The position numbers and the translations under genes were made by a program. The notes beneath the pieces were generated by a model, which was not told the origin of the DNA, made no database searches, and saw nothing but the letters and a program-made list of their open reading frames with translations. From JBKCHH01 sp046302855 (GTDB lineage: Bacteria; Pseudomonadota; Alphaproteobacteria; Rickettsiales; UBA8987): a stretch of DNA of 37,803 bases. This document shows positions 16,659-24,618 of this stretch, piece after piece (the stretch's first letter is position 1; the number at the start of each line of letters is the position of its first letter). The stretch lies in the NCBI GenBank assembly GCA_046302855.1, contig JBKCHH010000077.1, forward strand, positions 1 through 37,803, in the 5' to 3' direction.

Positions 16659-17657
16659 ATTCGGATTTAGCACATCCCGAACACCCTCTCCAATAAAAAT
16701 CATAATACTTAATAGTAGGGCAATTACGAAGAAGCCTGTCAGCCCTAGCCAATAAGCGTTTAGGTTAGATTTTCCTTGCGATAATAATTCCCCTAAAGAT
16801 GGGTAAGAAACCGGCAATCCAAAACCTAAAAAGTCAAGGGCAGTTAGGGTGGTAATTGAACCGTTTAGAATAAAGGGCAGAAAAGTAATGGTGGCAACTA
16901 GGCTGTTTGGCAAAACATGGCGGAAGAGTATTTTCCTATTACTTACCCCCAGCGCCTTGGCACTTAGCACAAAATTTAGCTTTCTAGTTTTTAAACATTC
17001 TGCCCGCACCACCCCCACTAGATTCATCCAAGAAAATAACACCATTATCCCCATTAACAGCCAAAAGCTAGGGGTTATAAAAGTGGTTAGAATTATGATT
17101 AAAAACAGGGTTGGGACTGAACCCCAAATTTCTAAAAACCTTTGCATAAATAAATCTAGCTTGCCACCATAAAAGCCTTGCACCGCCCCAACAATCACCC
17201 CAATTACAGAGGTTATAATAGTTAAAATTAAACCAAACAAAATGGAAATTCTAAGTCCATAAATTACCCTTGCTAGAACATCCCTGCCTTGGTCGTCCGT
17301 TCCAAGTAAATTATTAAGGCTTGGGGCAGATGGGGCAGGGGTAGGAAGGTTATAGTTAATAGTATTAAAACTATAGGGAATTAGCGGAAAAACCTGCCAG
17401 CCATTTTCTTTAATTTTCGCCCTTATATATTCGTTTTTGTAATCAGTTTCAGTTAAGAAATCACCCCCAAAGGTAGTTTCTTCATATTTAGTGAGAATAG
17501 GAAAATACAAGCCACCCTTATAATAGACCAGCAAAGGCTTATCATTGGCTATAAATTCAGCAAATAGGCAAAAAACAAATAGGAACAGAAAAATTTTATA
17601 GCTAATATAGGCTCTTTTGCCCTGTTTAAAATTCTGATAAAATTCTTGTAGATTCAT
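16644..17657 (-). CDS. yejE: Peptide-type ABC transporter permease, YejE-like
   Basis: Inner-membrane permease of an oligopeptide/microcin C-type ABC importer. The 337-residue protein has an N-terminal helix (about 20-38). The YejE-specific periplasmic segment NDKPLLVYYKGGLYFPI and TTFGGDFLTETDY follow. A binding-protein-dependent permease domain of about five helices (120-325) includes LLGTDDQGRDVLARVIYG and the EAA-like loop SAKALGVSNRKILFRHVLPN. No yejA, yejB or yejF lies in the window. The ATG begins immediately after the petA stop with no gap, placing a peptide permease where petB would normally follow. The last few codons coincide with a dispersed repeat (16625-16658). Confidence 0.92.
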   Translation of the reverse strand: MNLQEFYQNFKQGKRAYISYKIFLFLFVFCLFAEFIANDKPLLVYYKGGLYFPILTKYEETTFGGDFLTETDYKNEYIRAKIKENGWQVFPLIPYSFNTINYNLPTPAPSAPSLNNLLGTDDQGRDVLARVIYGLRISILFGLILTIITSVIGVIVGAVQGFYGGKLDLFMQRFLEIWGSVPTLFLIIILTTFITPSFWLLMGIMVLFSWMNLVGVVRAECLKTRKLNFVLSAKALGVSNRKILFRHVLPNSLVATITFLPFILNGSITTLTALDFLGFGLPVSYPSLGELLSQGKSNLNAYWLGLTGFFVIALLLSIMIFIGEGVRDVLNPNKTRT

Positions 17658-18212
17658 TTACCCAATTTTAACCTTAGTATCGCTTAAGAACTCATATTTA
17701 GGCACTGCTAGGTTTTTAGGCGCTGGACCTTTTCTAATTCTTCCAGAAGTATCGTAATGGGAGCCATGGCAAGGGCAATACCAGCCGGCATAATCACCCT
17801 GCTTGGCAAGTGGAACGCAACCTAAATGAGTGCAAACCCCAACTAGAATTAGCCACTGCTCTTTACCCTTTATAACACGGTCTTCATCCTTTTGCTTATC
17901 TGGCAGATCACTCAAATTTGTTTTTTCGGCAGTTTCAATCTCTGCCTTTGTTCTTTTTCTTATGAATACGGGTTTGCCACGCCACATAACGGTTTTGGTT
18001 TCCCCCTCTTTTATGTTAGATAAATCAACTTCCGTAGAAGCAAGAGCCAGAACATCTTTGGCGGGCTGCATAGAAGAAACAAGGGGAAACACAGCACAGG
18101 CCCCACCTACCACTGCAGTAGCAGAGGCAACCTTAACCACAAAATTTCGCTTAGAAGGGTCTGCTACTTCTTCGTTCGAGTGATTTTCTAATAGTTTAGT
18201 TTCTTCTTTCAT
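17658..18212 (-). CDS. petA: Ubiquinol-cytochrome c reductase iron-sulfur (Rieske) subunit
   Basis: The Rieske protein of the bc1 complex takes electrons from ubiquinol to cytochrome c1. Cluster motifs CTHLGCVPL and CPCHGSHYD are present, followed by GRIRKGPAPKNLAVP. The N-terminal region carries a Tat-like anchor, PSKRNFVVKVASATAVVGGA, in which the usual Arg-Arg is Lys-Arg. I choose the ATG at 18212 (184 residues); a GTG at 18239 would add nine residues but sits only a few bases after a TATATA sequence that may be the promoter -10. petB and petC do not follow; yejE does. tatC lies at 23404-24141. Confidence 0.95.
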   Translation of the reverse strand: MKEETKLLENHSNEEVADPSKRNFVVKVASATAVVGGACAVFPLVSSMQPAKDVLALASTEVDLSNIKEGETKTVMWRGKPVFIRKRTKAEIETAEKTNLSDLPDKQKDEDRVIKGKEQWLILVGVCTHLGCVPLAKQGDYAGWYCPCHGSHYDTSGRIRKGPAPKNLAVPKYEFLSDTKVKIG

Positions 18213-18239
18213 AGATATTATTTTGCCCCAATTTTGCAC

Positions 18240-18514
18240 GACTATATAAATAATTTACTATTTTTCCATATAAAAAATAATAATTTCTTTAATGAGCCTA
18301 AAATTATGGCGACGAGGGATTAGCGTCATTGTAGTAAAATATTGATTTGAAAAGATTTTCTAAAAATAAAAAATCCCCTATACCCCTAAAAATACCACCA
18401 GAACTATTCATTGAGAATAAACAATTATCTAACCCTTGAACTTATAAAATGAAGGTGTAGGGTTTTGTAAACCCTGTAATAGATATTGGGTATTTTAAGC
18501 GTTTAACACATAAA
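18240..18514. other. Intergenic divergent control region between petA and the acetyltransferase
   Basis: Among the longest noncoding gaps in the window, it must hold promoters for both genes. A perfect AGGGTTT-TGT-AAACCCT hairpin lies at 18459-18475. A TATATA stretch just before the alternative petA GTG could be a -10 element. A minus-strand 35-codon reading frame (18304-18411) has no supporting feature. No riboswitch fold was recognised. Confidence 0.4.
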
Positions 18515-19096
18515 ATGCAAAATAGCTTTTATACAGAGGTAGAGTTAAAAAATTTTGGTTTTAAAGAACTTGGTAGAAATGTTCTTATAAGTAAAAAAGC
18601 CAGCATCTATTCGCCTAAAAACATAAAAATAGGCAATAATGTTAGAATAGATGATTTCTGCATTTTAAGCGGTAAAATTGAAATTGGTAATTTTATTCAC
18701 ATCGCCCCTTTTTGTTCTCTAATAGGTGGAAAAGAAGGTATAGTTATTGAGGATTTTGCAAATATTTCGCACCGTGTTTCTATATTTGCTATTAGCGATG
18801 ATTTTTCAGGTAATTTCCTTACCAACCCAATGGTTGCAGACAAATATAAACAATTACAAAATGGAAAGGTTATATTAAAAAAACATTCTATTATTGGCAC
18901 GGGAACAGTTATTCTGCCAAGCATTACTATAAATGAAGGGGCAAGCGTTGGTGCATTAAGTTTAGTAAAAAATAATCTTGATGCTTGGTTTATTTATGCT
19001 GGTATTCCAGCTAAAAAAATTAAACCAAGAAGTAGAAAATTGCTTGAATTAGAAGAAAATTTCTTACAAGAAACATCCCATGAACCGAAAACTTAA
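18515..19096 (+). CDS. Hexapeptide-repeat sugar acetyltransferase
   Basis: Left-handed beta-helix acyltransferase of 193 residues. Imperfect hexapeptide repeats run through IGNNVRIDDFCIL, IEIGNFIHIAPFCSL and VILKKHSIIGTGTVILPSITINEGASVGA, ending with the typical YAGIPAKKIKPR. The N-terminus FYTEVELKNFGFKELGRNVLISKKASIY resembles acetyltransferases acting on nucleotide-activated amino sugars (FdtC/VioB-like). The donor would be acetyl-CoA and the acceptor a sugar destined for a surface glycan or glycoprotein; this is family inference. Its last 17 bases overlap the start of the TPR glycosyltransferase, so the two are likely co-translated and act in one modification pathway. Confidence 0.88.
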   Translation: MQNSFYTEVELKNFGFKELGRNVLISKKASIYSPKNIKIGNNVRIDDFCILSGKIEIGNFIHIAPFCSLIGGKEGIVIEDFANISHRVSIFAISDDFSGNFLTNPMVADKYKQLQNGKVILKKHSIIGTGTVILPSITINEGASVGALSLVKNNLDAWFIYAGIPAKKIKPRSRKLLELEENFLQETSHEPKT

Positions 19097-21095
19097 AAGA
19101 GCAATAAAAAATACGCCGGTAACTACTAATGCTAGTGGGGCGGTGAATACTAAAATCTCTAGGGAGGAGTTTGAATTTCATAAAACCCTCTCCATTATAA
19201 ATGAGCTCCACTTTAAAAAAGAATATAGGGAGGCTATACAGCTGTGTAATCGCCTGCTTGCTAAGTATCAAACCAATATTACTCTGCTTGAAAAGTTATC
19301 GGTAATGCTGGCGGAAACTAAGGAGTATGAAACCTCGCTAAAGGTTATTTCTCTTATTAAAAAAATTAATCCTAAAATGCCATCCCCATATTTAAATTCT
19401 GCCATTATTTTTTGCGAACTGGGGCAGATGGATAAGGCAAAGGAAGAGGCTCTAAAAGCCTATGAGATAGATAAGAAATCAGAAGGGGTAAACCATCGCC
19501 TTGCCTATATCTCCATGATTCAAAAAGATCATCAAACGGCGTTAAAATGTTTAAAAAGGTTGCTTGATATTAACCCTAAAAACCCTTGGGCAAATGCCTG
19601 TTTAGCTTCGCTTTTATATTTCGATATGGATAGTGAAGATGCCAAAAGATATTTGAAAAGAGCCTATGAAGCAACCGGCATGGCTTATATGGAGGTTAAT
19701 TATAAGCTCTATCTGCCCATTATAACTAAAGACCTAGAAGATATTGAGCGGGTTAGAAGGGAATATGAACATAACCTAGATGAGCTTTTACAAAAGGCCA
19801 ATCAAGGGGATTTAAGAATAGATAATCCGCATAATGCCATTTCTAGAACTTCTTTTTATCTAGCCTACCATGGTAAAAATAATAGGGATATAATGATAAA
19901 GCTGGCAAAACTTTATGAAAAGGTCTGCCCATCTTTACTATATACCGCTCCGCATTGTATTGATTATAAGGGGAAAAAACGGGGCGAGAAAATAAAGGTG
20001 GGCTTTATTTCCATGTATTTTGGCACCCATTCAGTTGGCCGGGTGTATAACCATCTAGTAGCTAAAATTTCAGAGGCAGAAAATATAGAGGGCTATTTGC
20101 TTCCAGTAGTAAATAATAAGGATAGGGATTTAAAAGTTCATGACCCTGCCTTCGTAAAACTAGTGCAGGTGGTAAAGAATTATCTAATTATCGAAACCAT
20201 AGATATAGAAAAGGCAAGGCGTGAAGTGGCAGATTTAGAGCTGGATGTGCTGGTATATACTGATATTGGCATGGATCAATTTACCTACTGCTTTGCCTTT
20301 GCTAGGCTTGCTCCATTGCAATGTTTGTTTCTGGGGCATCCAGATACTAGTGGCATAAAAACCATAGACTATTATTTTACCGCACAGGGGATGGATGTTG
20401 CTACCAGCCAAGATTACTATAGTGAACAGTTAGTTTATTTTAATGAAATTCCAGCCGTGTATGGCGATGTAAAGCCTCCAGAAAATCCAATTTCCAAAAA
20501 AGATATCGGTTATAGCGAAACTGCCAATCTTTATGTTTGCCCAATGAAGAATCAAAAAGTTCACCCAGATTTCGATTTAGCCGTGCAGGGTATTTTGCAA
20601 AAAGATAAGAACGCAGAGGTCTATTTCTTTGAAGATAGGGGAGACAGAACCGATATAGTATTTGATCGCTTAAAGAAAATCTTAACGCCAGAGCAGTTTA
20701 AAAGGGTTAAAGAACTACCTTGGATGGAGCCAGCCAGATTCTGGAATGCAATCTATCAAGCCGATGTAATATTAGATACCTTCCACTTTGGTGCCGGCAC
20801 AACGGCTCAACAGGTAATTGGCGTAGGCACGCCATTTGTTGGCACAGAAGGGGTTTGTGCAAGGTCTAGAATGCTTGGTTTTTATTATCGCTACATAGGC
20901 GTAACCGATACAATCGCCACCGATCTTAATGATTACATAGCCAAGGCAATAAAATTCGCCAATGATAAACAGCTAAACCAAGAATTTAGGGCAAAGGTTC
21001 TTGCCAACAACTCCAAACTTTTCAACAACTTTAGCGTAGTGCCAGAAATTATAAACTTCTTTGAAGAGAAGGTTTATGGGCTTCAAGAAAATTAG
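19080..21095 (+). CDS. TPR-containing O-GlcNAc transferase-like glycosyltransferase (GT41)
   Basis: A 671-residue protein with about four to five tetratricopeptide repeats at residues 30-210 (for example YLNSAIIFCELGQMDKAKEE) and a C-terminal GT41 (OGT/SPINDLY) catalytic region from about 300. Landmarks are KVGFISMYFGTHSVGRVYNH (with the His matching the conserved OGT histidine position), CLFLGHPDTSG near 415, and VILDTFHFGAGTTAQQVIGVGTPF near 565, which contains the nucleotide-sugar-binding threonines. No signal peptide or membrane segment is visible, so it probably acts in the cytoplasm on protein or lipid-linked acceptors. It overlaps the acetyltransferase. Its stop lies 3 bases from the CCA end of the opposing tRNA-Val. 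The acceptor protein is unknown. Confidence 0.88.
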   Translation: MNRKLKRAIKNTPVTTNASGAVNTKISREEFEFHKTLSIINELHFKKEYREAIQLCNRLLAKYQTNITLLEKLSVMLAETKEYETSLKVISLIKKINPKMPSPYLNSAIIFCELGQMDKAKEEALKAYEIDKKSEGVNHRLAYISMIQKDHQTALKCLKRLLDINPKNPWANACLASLLYFDMDSEDAKRYLKRAYEATGMAYMEVNYKLYLPIITKDLEDIERVRREYEHNLDELLQKANQGDLRIDNPHNAISRTSFYLAYHGKNNRDIMIKLAKLYEKVCPSLLYTAPHCIDYKGKKRGEKIKVGFISMYFGTHSVGRVYNHLVAKISEAENIEGYLLPVVNNKDRDLKVHDPAFVKLVQVVKNYLIIETIDIEKARREVADLELDVLVYTDIGMDQFTYCFAFARLAPLQCLFLGHPDTSGIKTIDYYFTAQGMDVATSQDYYSEQLVYFNEIPAVYGDVKPPENPISKKDIGYSETANLYVCPMKNQKVHPDFDLAVQGILQKDKNAEVYFFEDRGDRTDIVFDRLKKILTPEQFKRVKELPWMEPARFWNAIYQADVILDTFHFGAGTTAQQVIGVGTPFVGTEGVCARSRMLGFYYRYIGVTDTIATDLNDYIAKAIKFANDKQLNQEFRAKVLANNSKLFNNFSVVPEIINFFEEKVYGLQEN

Positions 21096-21098
21096 AAA

Positions 21099-21175
21099 TG
21101 GTGGGTGGCGAGGGATTCGAACCCCCGACCCTCTGGGTGTAAACCAGATGCTCTAACCAGCTGAGCTAGCCACCC
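21099..21175 (-). tRNA. tRNA-Val, anticodon UAC
   Basis: The minus strand forms a complete 77-base cloverleaf. The acceptor GGGTGGC pairs with GCCACCC, and the D arm is AGCTCAGCTGGTTAGAGC. The anticodon stem TCTGG/CCAGA encloses TTTACAC, giving anticodon UAC, and the T loop is TTCGAAT. The discriminator is A and the CCA is encoded. Its 3' end lies 3 bases from the stop codon of the convergent glycosyltransferase gene, so any 3' trailer is antisense to that gene. Confidence 0.96.
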
Positions 21176-21200
21176 CAAAAGAAACTTTAAAAGAACGGCT

Positions 21201-21228
21201 CTTATAGATTAACAATTAATATTTGCAA
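21201..21228 (-). promoter_or_regulatory. Probable promoter of tRNA-Val
   Basis: On the minus strand TTGCAA (21228-21223) and TATAAG (21206-21201) are separated by 16 bases, a good sigma-70-like arrangement. It lies about 25 bases before the tRNA 5' end. The -35 box spans the loop of the perfect palindrome at 21211-21239. Confidence 0.45.
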
Positions 21229-21239
21229 TATTAATTGTT
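21211..21239. promoter_or_regulatory. Perfect 13-bp palindrome between tRNA-Val and the TMEM43-like gene
   Basis: AACAATTAATATT (21211-21223) and AATATTAATTGTT (21227-21239) are exact inverted copies around TGC. Its centre, TTGCAA, reads the same on both strands and can serve as a -35 in both directions, with TATAAG on the minus strand and TAAAAC (21245-21250) on the plus strand each 16 bases away. It may be an operator or a leader hairpin. A weak AT-only terminator for the plus-strand glycosyltransferase (TTTT follows) is an alternative. Confidence 0.5.
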
Positions 21240-21269
21240 TTAACTAAAACTCTTATAAACATCTGAAAA

Positions 21270-23330
21270 ATGGCAGAAGGGATAAAATTAAACCTCAAGG
21301 GTAATTTAAAGGATGAAGATTTTAAAAAAATCTTGGTTGCCTCTATCCTTATTTTTATCGGCATAATTTTTTTATTCATTAACGAAAGCTCTTACATAAA
21401 ACAAATAGAAAACTACTACAAGGTTGGTGGAGAGGCTACTTTAATTAATCCTAACAGCCCTAACCCTACCAACAACAATAAACTAGTATATGCAAGTGGA
21501 ACCATTACTCCCGCTAGCGAAACAAAGGATGAGGCTTTGGAAGTTTCTACCAATTCTCTAAGGCTAAAAAGAAAGGTGGAAGTTTATCAATGGAAAGAAA
21601 CCCCCTCCCAAACTAATCAACCAAGCACTTATGATATGGTTTGGAATGATGCCCCAATAGATTCAAACAAATTTGTTGATAGGGATAAAACCAATCCAAA
21701 AGAATTTGAGTATAAACAGGAAGAATTTTCCAACCCAAGCGTTAAGTTGGGTGTGCTTCCCTTGAACAATCAATATGTTTCAAAACTAAGTAATTACAAG
21801 CCCCTTACTCTCTCAGAGCTATTTCCTGATAAGGTAAAAAAACCAGATACGATAATATCTAACCTGTATGAATGTGTTTGTATAAATACCACCATTTGCC
21901 CCAATTATAATAAGGTAAAAAGTGTGGCTTCACAATTAAAGCTAGAAATAATAAAGTTTTATCCACAGGCAAGTGCTTATCAGGCGAAGGATTGGCGATG
22001 CAAAAAATTACCAGATGAGGTTATTTCTAACACGGTGCGGTTTAAAAACGGCATGACTTTAGAAGATAATTATTTGTATAAGGGTTGGGATTATAAAATT
22101 CCGCAAATTGGCGACACAAGAATTTCTTATGAAATAGTTCCTTCTGGTGAATATTCATTGGTGGGAAAACAACTAAATAATTCCATTGTCGCCTATAATT
22201 CAGGTGGGGGCAATTTGGTAGCCAATATTGCTGTAGGCAAGGTGCCAGTAAACGCTTTATATAAGGAGCCTACAAAAAGAGGCTTTACCCTGCAACTGGT
22301 TCTGCGGCTAATTCCATTTGCCCTATTTTTTGTGGGCTTTAGAATATTAGGAAAGGAAAAATCTGCCCTATCAAAAATTACGCCTCTGCTAGAAAAACTT
22401 GGGAATTTGGCAGAAAAGCCTATTTTAATCTCCCTAGTTTTGTTCCTTTTAATTTTAGGGATTAATTGGGTCTTTTATGATCTAGTGCAAGGTATGCTAG
22501 CCTTTATACCAGCCGCTGCACTAGTATTTATTTTATTAAAGTTAAATAAAATAAAACAAAAAACGGCCAATAATTCACCAGATAATATTGAGCCAATAAT
22601 TTTAAAACCAGCCCCTACACAAGATTTGAAGACAAATGAAAATACTAAAAAAGCTAGCCCTTCCCCATCTTTTTTACAAACAATAGCCGATAGCTTTAAG
22701 AAATTAACTCAAAATTTAACGCAGAAAAAACCTTCTTTAGGGGCTTCTGTGCCAAATAAAGTAGAGGAGGCGAAAAAAACAATCGCCACCGCAACCACTC
22801 AAACTAATGATTATAAGCCTCAACAAGCTCCATCTCCACAACCGCAAACTATTAAACCAACTGTTCAGGCTAGCGCTAACCCAACACCTAAAGCACAAGC
22901 AACGACCACTGCAACACCCACGGCAACCAACACTACAAGGCCGATTACTCCTAATACACCTACACCACCAGCTAACCCACCAGCGCAAGCAAAGGCTAGT
23001 AATCCTTCTATAGCTACCCCTACAACTCCGCCTAAACCGGCTGAAAAAACCCCCGAAAAAACAATTGAGAAAGTAGCTGAAAAGCCCACTGAAAAAATAT
23101 TAGAAAAACCAACTCCTACAGGTTCAAATATTCCATCTTCTAATGATATTTCTAATACCTTAAAGAAAATTAAACCAGCTAGCGACGATACCGCAATCCC
23201 TGCAGTAAACTCTCCCTCTAAAGCCAAAATAGAGGAAAGCCCAGCCCCTAAAAAAGAACAAACCGCATTAGGCGAAGCGGTGAGTAATGACGACAAAAAT
23301 AAGTTTTTCGAGCAGTTTAAAAAGAAGTAG
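21270..23330 (+). CDS. TMEM43 (LUMA) family membrane protein with long low-complexity tail
   Basis: A 686-residue membrane protein with the TMEM43 layout (PF07787). There is one N-terminal helix (about 20-38), a large extracytoplasmic domain (40-340), and three helices near 340-360, 384-405 and 409-426. Conserved family features include VEVYQWKE near 108, the D-x-x-F segment after YDMVW and QIGDTRISYEIVPSGEYSLVG near 285. Four cysteines (two in ECVC, one in TTICP, one in DWRC) could form periplasmic disulfides. After residue 430 comes about 255 residues of Pro/Thr/Ala-rich and then EKT/EKP-type Lys-Glu repeats, predicted disordered and cytoplasmic, ending FFEQFKKK. Function is unknown in bacteria. 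It stands alone after tRNA-Val behind a symmetric regulatory region and faces tatC tail to tail. Confidence 0.82.
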   Translation: MAEGIKLNLKGNLKDEDFKKILVASILIFIGIIFLFINESSYIKQIENYYKVGGEATLINPNSPNPTNNNKLVYASGTITPASETKDEALEVSTNSLRLKRKVEVYQWKETPSQTNQPSTYDMVWNDAPIDSNKFVDRDKTNPKEFEYKQEEFSNPSVKLGVLPLNNQYVSKLSNYKPLTLSELFPDKVKKPDTIISNLYECVCINTTICPNYNKVKSVASQLKLEIIKFYPQASAYQAKDWRCKKLPDEVISNTVRFKNGMTLEDNYLYKGWDYKIPQIGDTRISYEIVPSGEYSLVGKQLNNSIVAYNSGGGNLVANIAVGKVPVNALYKEPTKRGFTLQLVLRLIPFALFFVGFRILGKEKSALSKITPLLEKLGNLAEKPILISLVLFLLILGINWVFYDLVQGMLAFIPAAALVFILLKLNKIKQKTANNSPDNIEPIILKPAPTQDLKTNENTKKASPSPSFLQTIADSFKKLTQNLTQKKPSLGASVPNKVEEAKKTIATATTQTNDYKPQQAPSPQPQTIKPTVQASANPTPKAQATTTATPTATNTTRPITPNTPTPPANPPAQAKASNPSIATPTTPPKPAEKTPEKTIEKVAEKPTEKILEKPTPTGSNIPSSNDISNTLKKIKPASDDTAIPAVNSPSKAKIEESPAPKKEQTALGEAVSNDDKNKFFEQFKKK

Positions 23331-23403
23331 GGTTAAATATTTTGGCATAATTAAAAAAGTGCGGAAGGGGGGTTTTTAGAAACATTATATACCCAGCTAG
23401 GTT

Positions 23404-24141
23404 TTAGGAATGTATCTTCTTCCCACTAAACCTTATATAAAAAATACTTAGCTCATATAAAAATACTAGAGGCACTGCCATTAGTACTTGGCTTAGAACA
23501 TCTGGCCCTGGGGTTAAGATGGCGGAGACTATAAATATTACAATAATGGCATATCTTCTTTGTTTTTTTAGCCAATTGATTGAAACTAATCCTAATTTGT
23601 TCAATATAATTAGCACAACTGGCAACTGAAAAATTAAGCCAAAGCTAAGGAGAAAAGAAATTACTAAAGCGGCATATTCACTAAATTTCGCCTCTAAAAC
23701 TAGTGGAATAGAACTTTTAGTGGCTGAAACTTGAAAGCTAGCAAAAAATTCCCAAGCGATGGGGATAATAAAAAAGTAGCAAAAGCTAATCCCTACCAAA
23801 AATAGCAAGGGTGAAACTATAAAAAATGGCAGAATTGCCCTTTTTTCTTGGCTGTAAAGGGCGGGGCTAAGAAACCTATAAATCTGCCAAGCCACTATTG
23901 GAAAAGATACAATCAAAGAGCAAATAAAGGTAATTTTAAGATGGGTAACAAAGGCCTCAACCAGGCTAGTGAAAATGATTCTAGTGTCTTTTGAGGCTAA
24001 GAATAAAGGCTTGCTTAAAAAGGCGTAAATTTCATCTTTAAACTGATAAACTATAATCCAGTTGATGGTAATGGTTAAAACTATCACTATCAATCTTGTT
24101 CTTAATTCTTTTAGGTGTAGAAGAAGGGGGTATTCTTTCAT
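23404..24141 (-). CDS. tatC: Sec-independent protein translocase TatC
   Basis: TatC is the receptor for twin-arginine signal peptides in the inner membrane. The 245-residue protein has six hydrophobic helices. The N-terminal HLKELRTRLI matches the family start. The first periplasmic loop ends FTSLVEAF, with the conserved glutamate. SFPIVAWQIYRFLSPALYSQEKR is the diagnostic second cytoplasmic loop. tatA and tatB are not in the window. It diverges from nusB with only 9 bases between the two start codons, so its promoter must lie inside nusB. A likely client in this window is the Rieske protein PetA. Confidence 0.96.
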   Translation of the reverse strand: MKEYPLLLHLKELRTRLIVIVLTITINWIIVYQFKDEIYAFLSKPLFLASKDTRIIFTSLVEAFVTHLKITFICSLIVSFPIVAWQIYRFLSPALYSQEKRAILPFFIVSPLLFLVGISFCYFFIIPIAWEFFASFQVSATKSSIPLVLEAKFSEYAALVISFLLSFGLIFQLPVVLIILNKLGLVSINWLKKQRRYAIIVIFIVSAILTPGPDVLSQVLMAVPLVFLYELSIFYIRFSGKKIHS

Positions 24142-24150
24142 GAAATAATT

Positions 24151-24618
24151 ATGCTGGTTGATAGTAAAAATTTAGATAAGTCTTATTCTCGCCTTATGGC
24201 GGTGCAGGTTTTTTATTCTCTAATAGTTGCCGAAAATTATAGTATAGAAAAACTAGATGAAAACATAAATTATTTTATTCAAGATGCCCCCATTGGCAAA
24301 AATAGAGGGGTAAAATTTAACTCTAAATTTATTAAATCATTAGTTTTAGAGGCAATTCAAAATAAAGAAAAAATTATTGAAACCATCAACAAATTTGCTA
24401 CCAAACAGGCAAGCGGGGAAAAGGTAGATAAGCTAATAGAGGCAATTTTGTATATTGCCTTGGCAGAAATACTGGTTTTTCCACAAACGCCAAAAAAGGT
24501 TTTGATTAAGGAATATAATAATATTACTTCTGAATTTTATAATGATGACTCTGTAAAATTCGTAAATGCTATTTTAAACCAATCTTACCCAGAAGATACA
24601 AGTGGCACAGAAGAATAA
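24151..24618 (+). CDS. nusB: Transcription antitermination factor NusB
   Basis: NusB binds boxA RNA with S10 (NusE) in rRNA antitermination and rRNA maturation. The 155-residue product has the helical NusB fold. The arginine-containing N-terminal SRLMAVQVFYSL (about 14-25) corresponds to the usual ARELALQALY region, and EAILYIALAEILVFPQTPKKVLIKEYNNI (about 98-126) is the conserved C-terminal half. The ATG at 24151 leaves the expected short leader before SRLMA. It overlaps the following virB8-like gene by 17 bases and starts 9 bases from the tatC start on the opposite strand. Confidence 0.93.
   Translation: MLVDSKNLDKSYSRLMAVQVFYSLIVAENYSIEKLDENINYFIQDAPIGKNRGVKFNSKFIKSLVLEAIQNKEKIIETINKFATKQASGEKVDKLIEAILYIALAEILVFPQTPKKVLIKEYNNITSEFYNDDSVKFVNAILNQSYPEDTSGTEE

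Noticed and set aside
18304..18411. 35-codon minus-strand frame in the petA-acetyltransferase gap
   Set aside because: No recognisable domain, signal peptide or ribosome-binding site; it lies where the petA promoter should be.
22737..23296. Open frames antisense and out of frame across the TMEM43-like tail
   Set aside because: They arise from the Pro/Thr/Ala-rich and Lys/Glu repeat codons of the sense gene; the peptides are compositionally odd, with no start context or domain.
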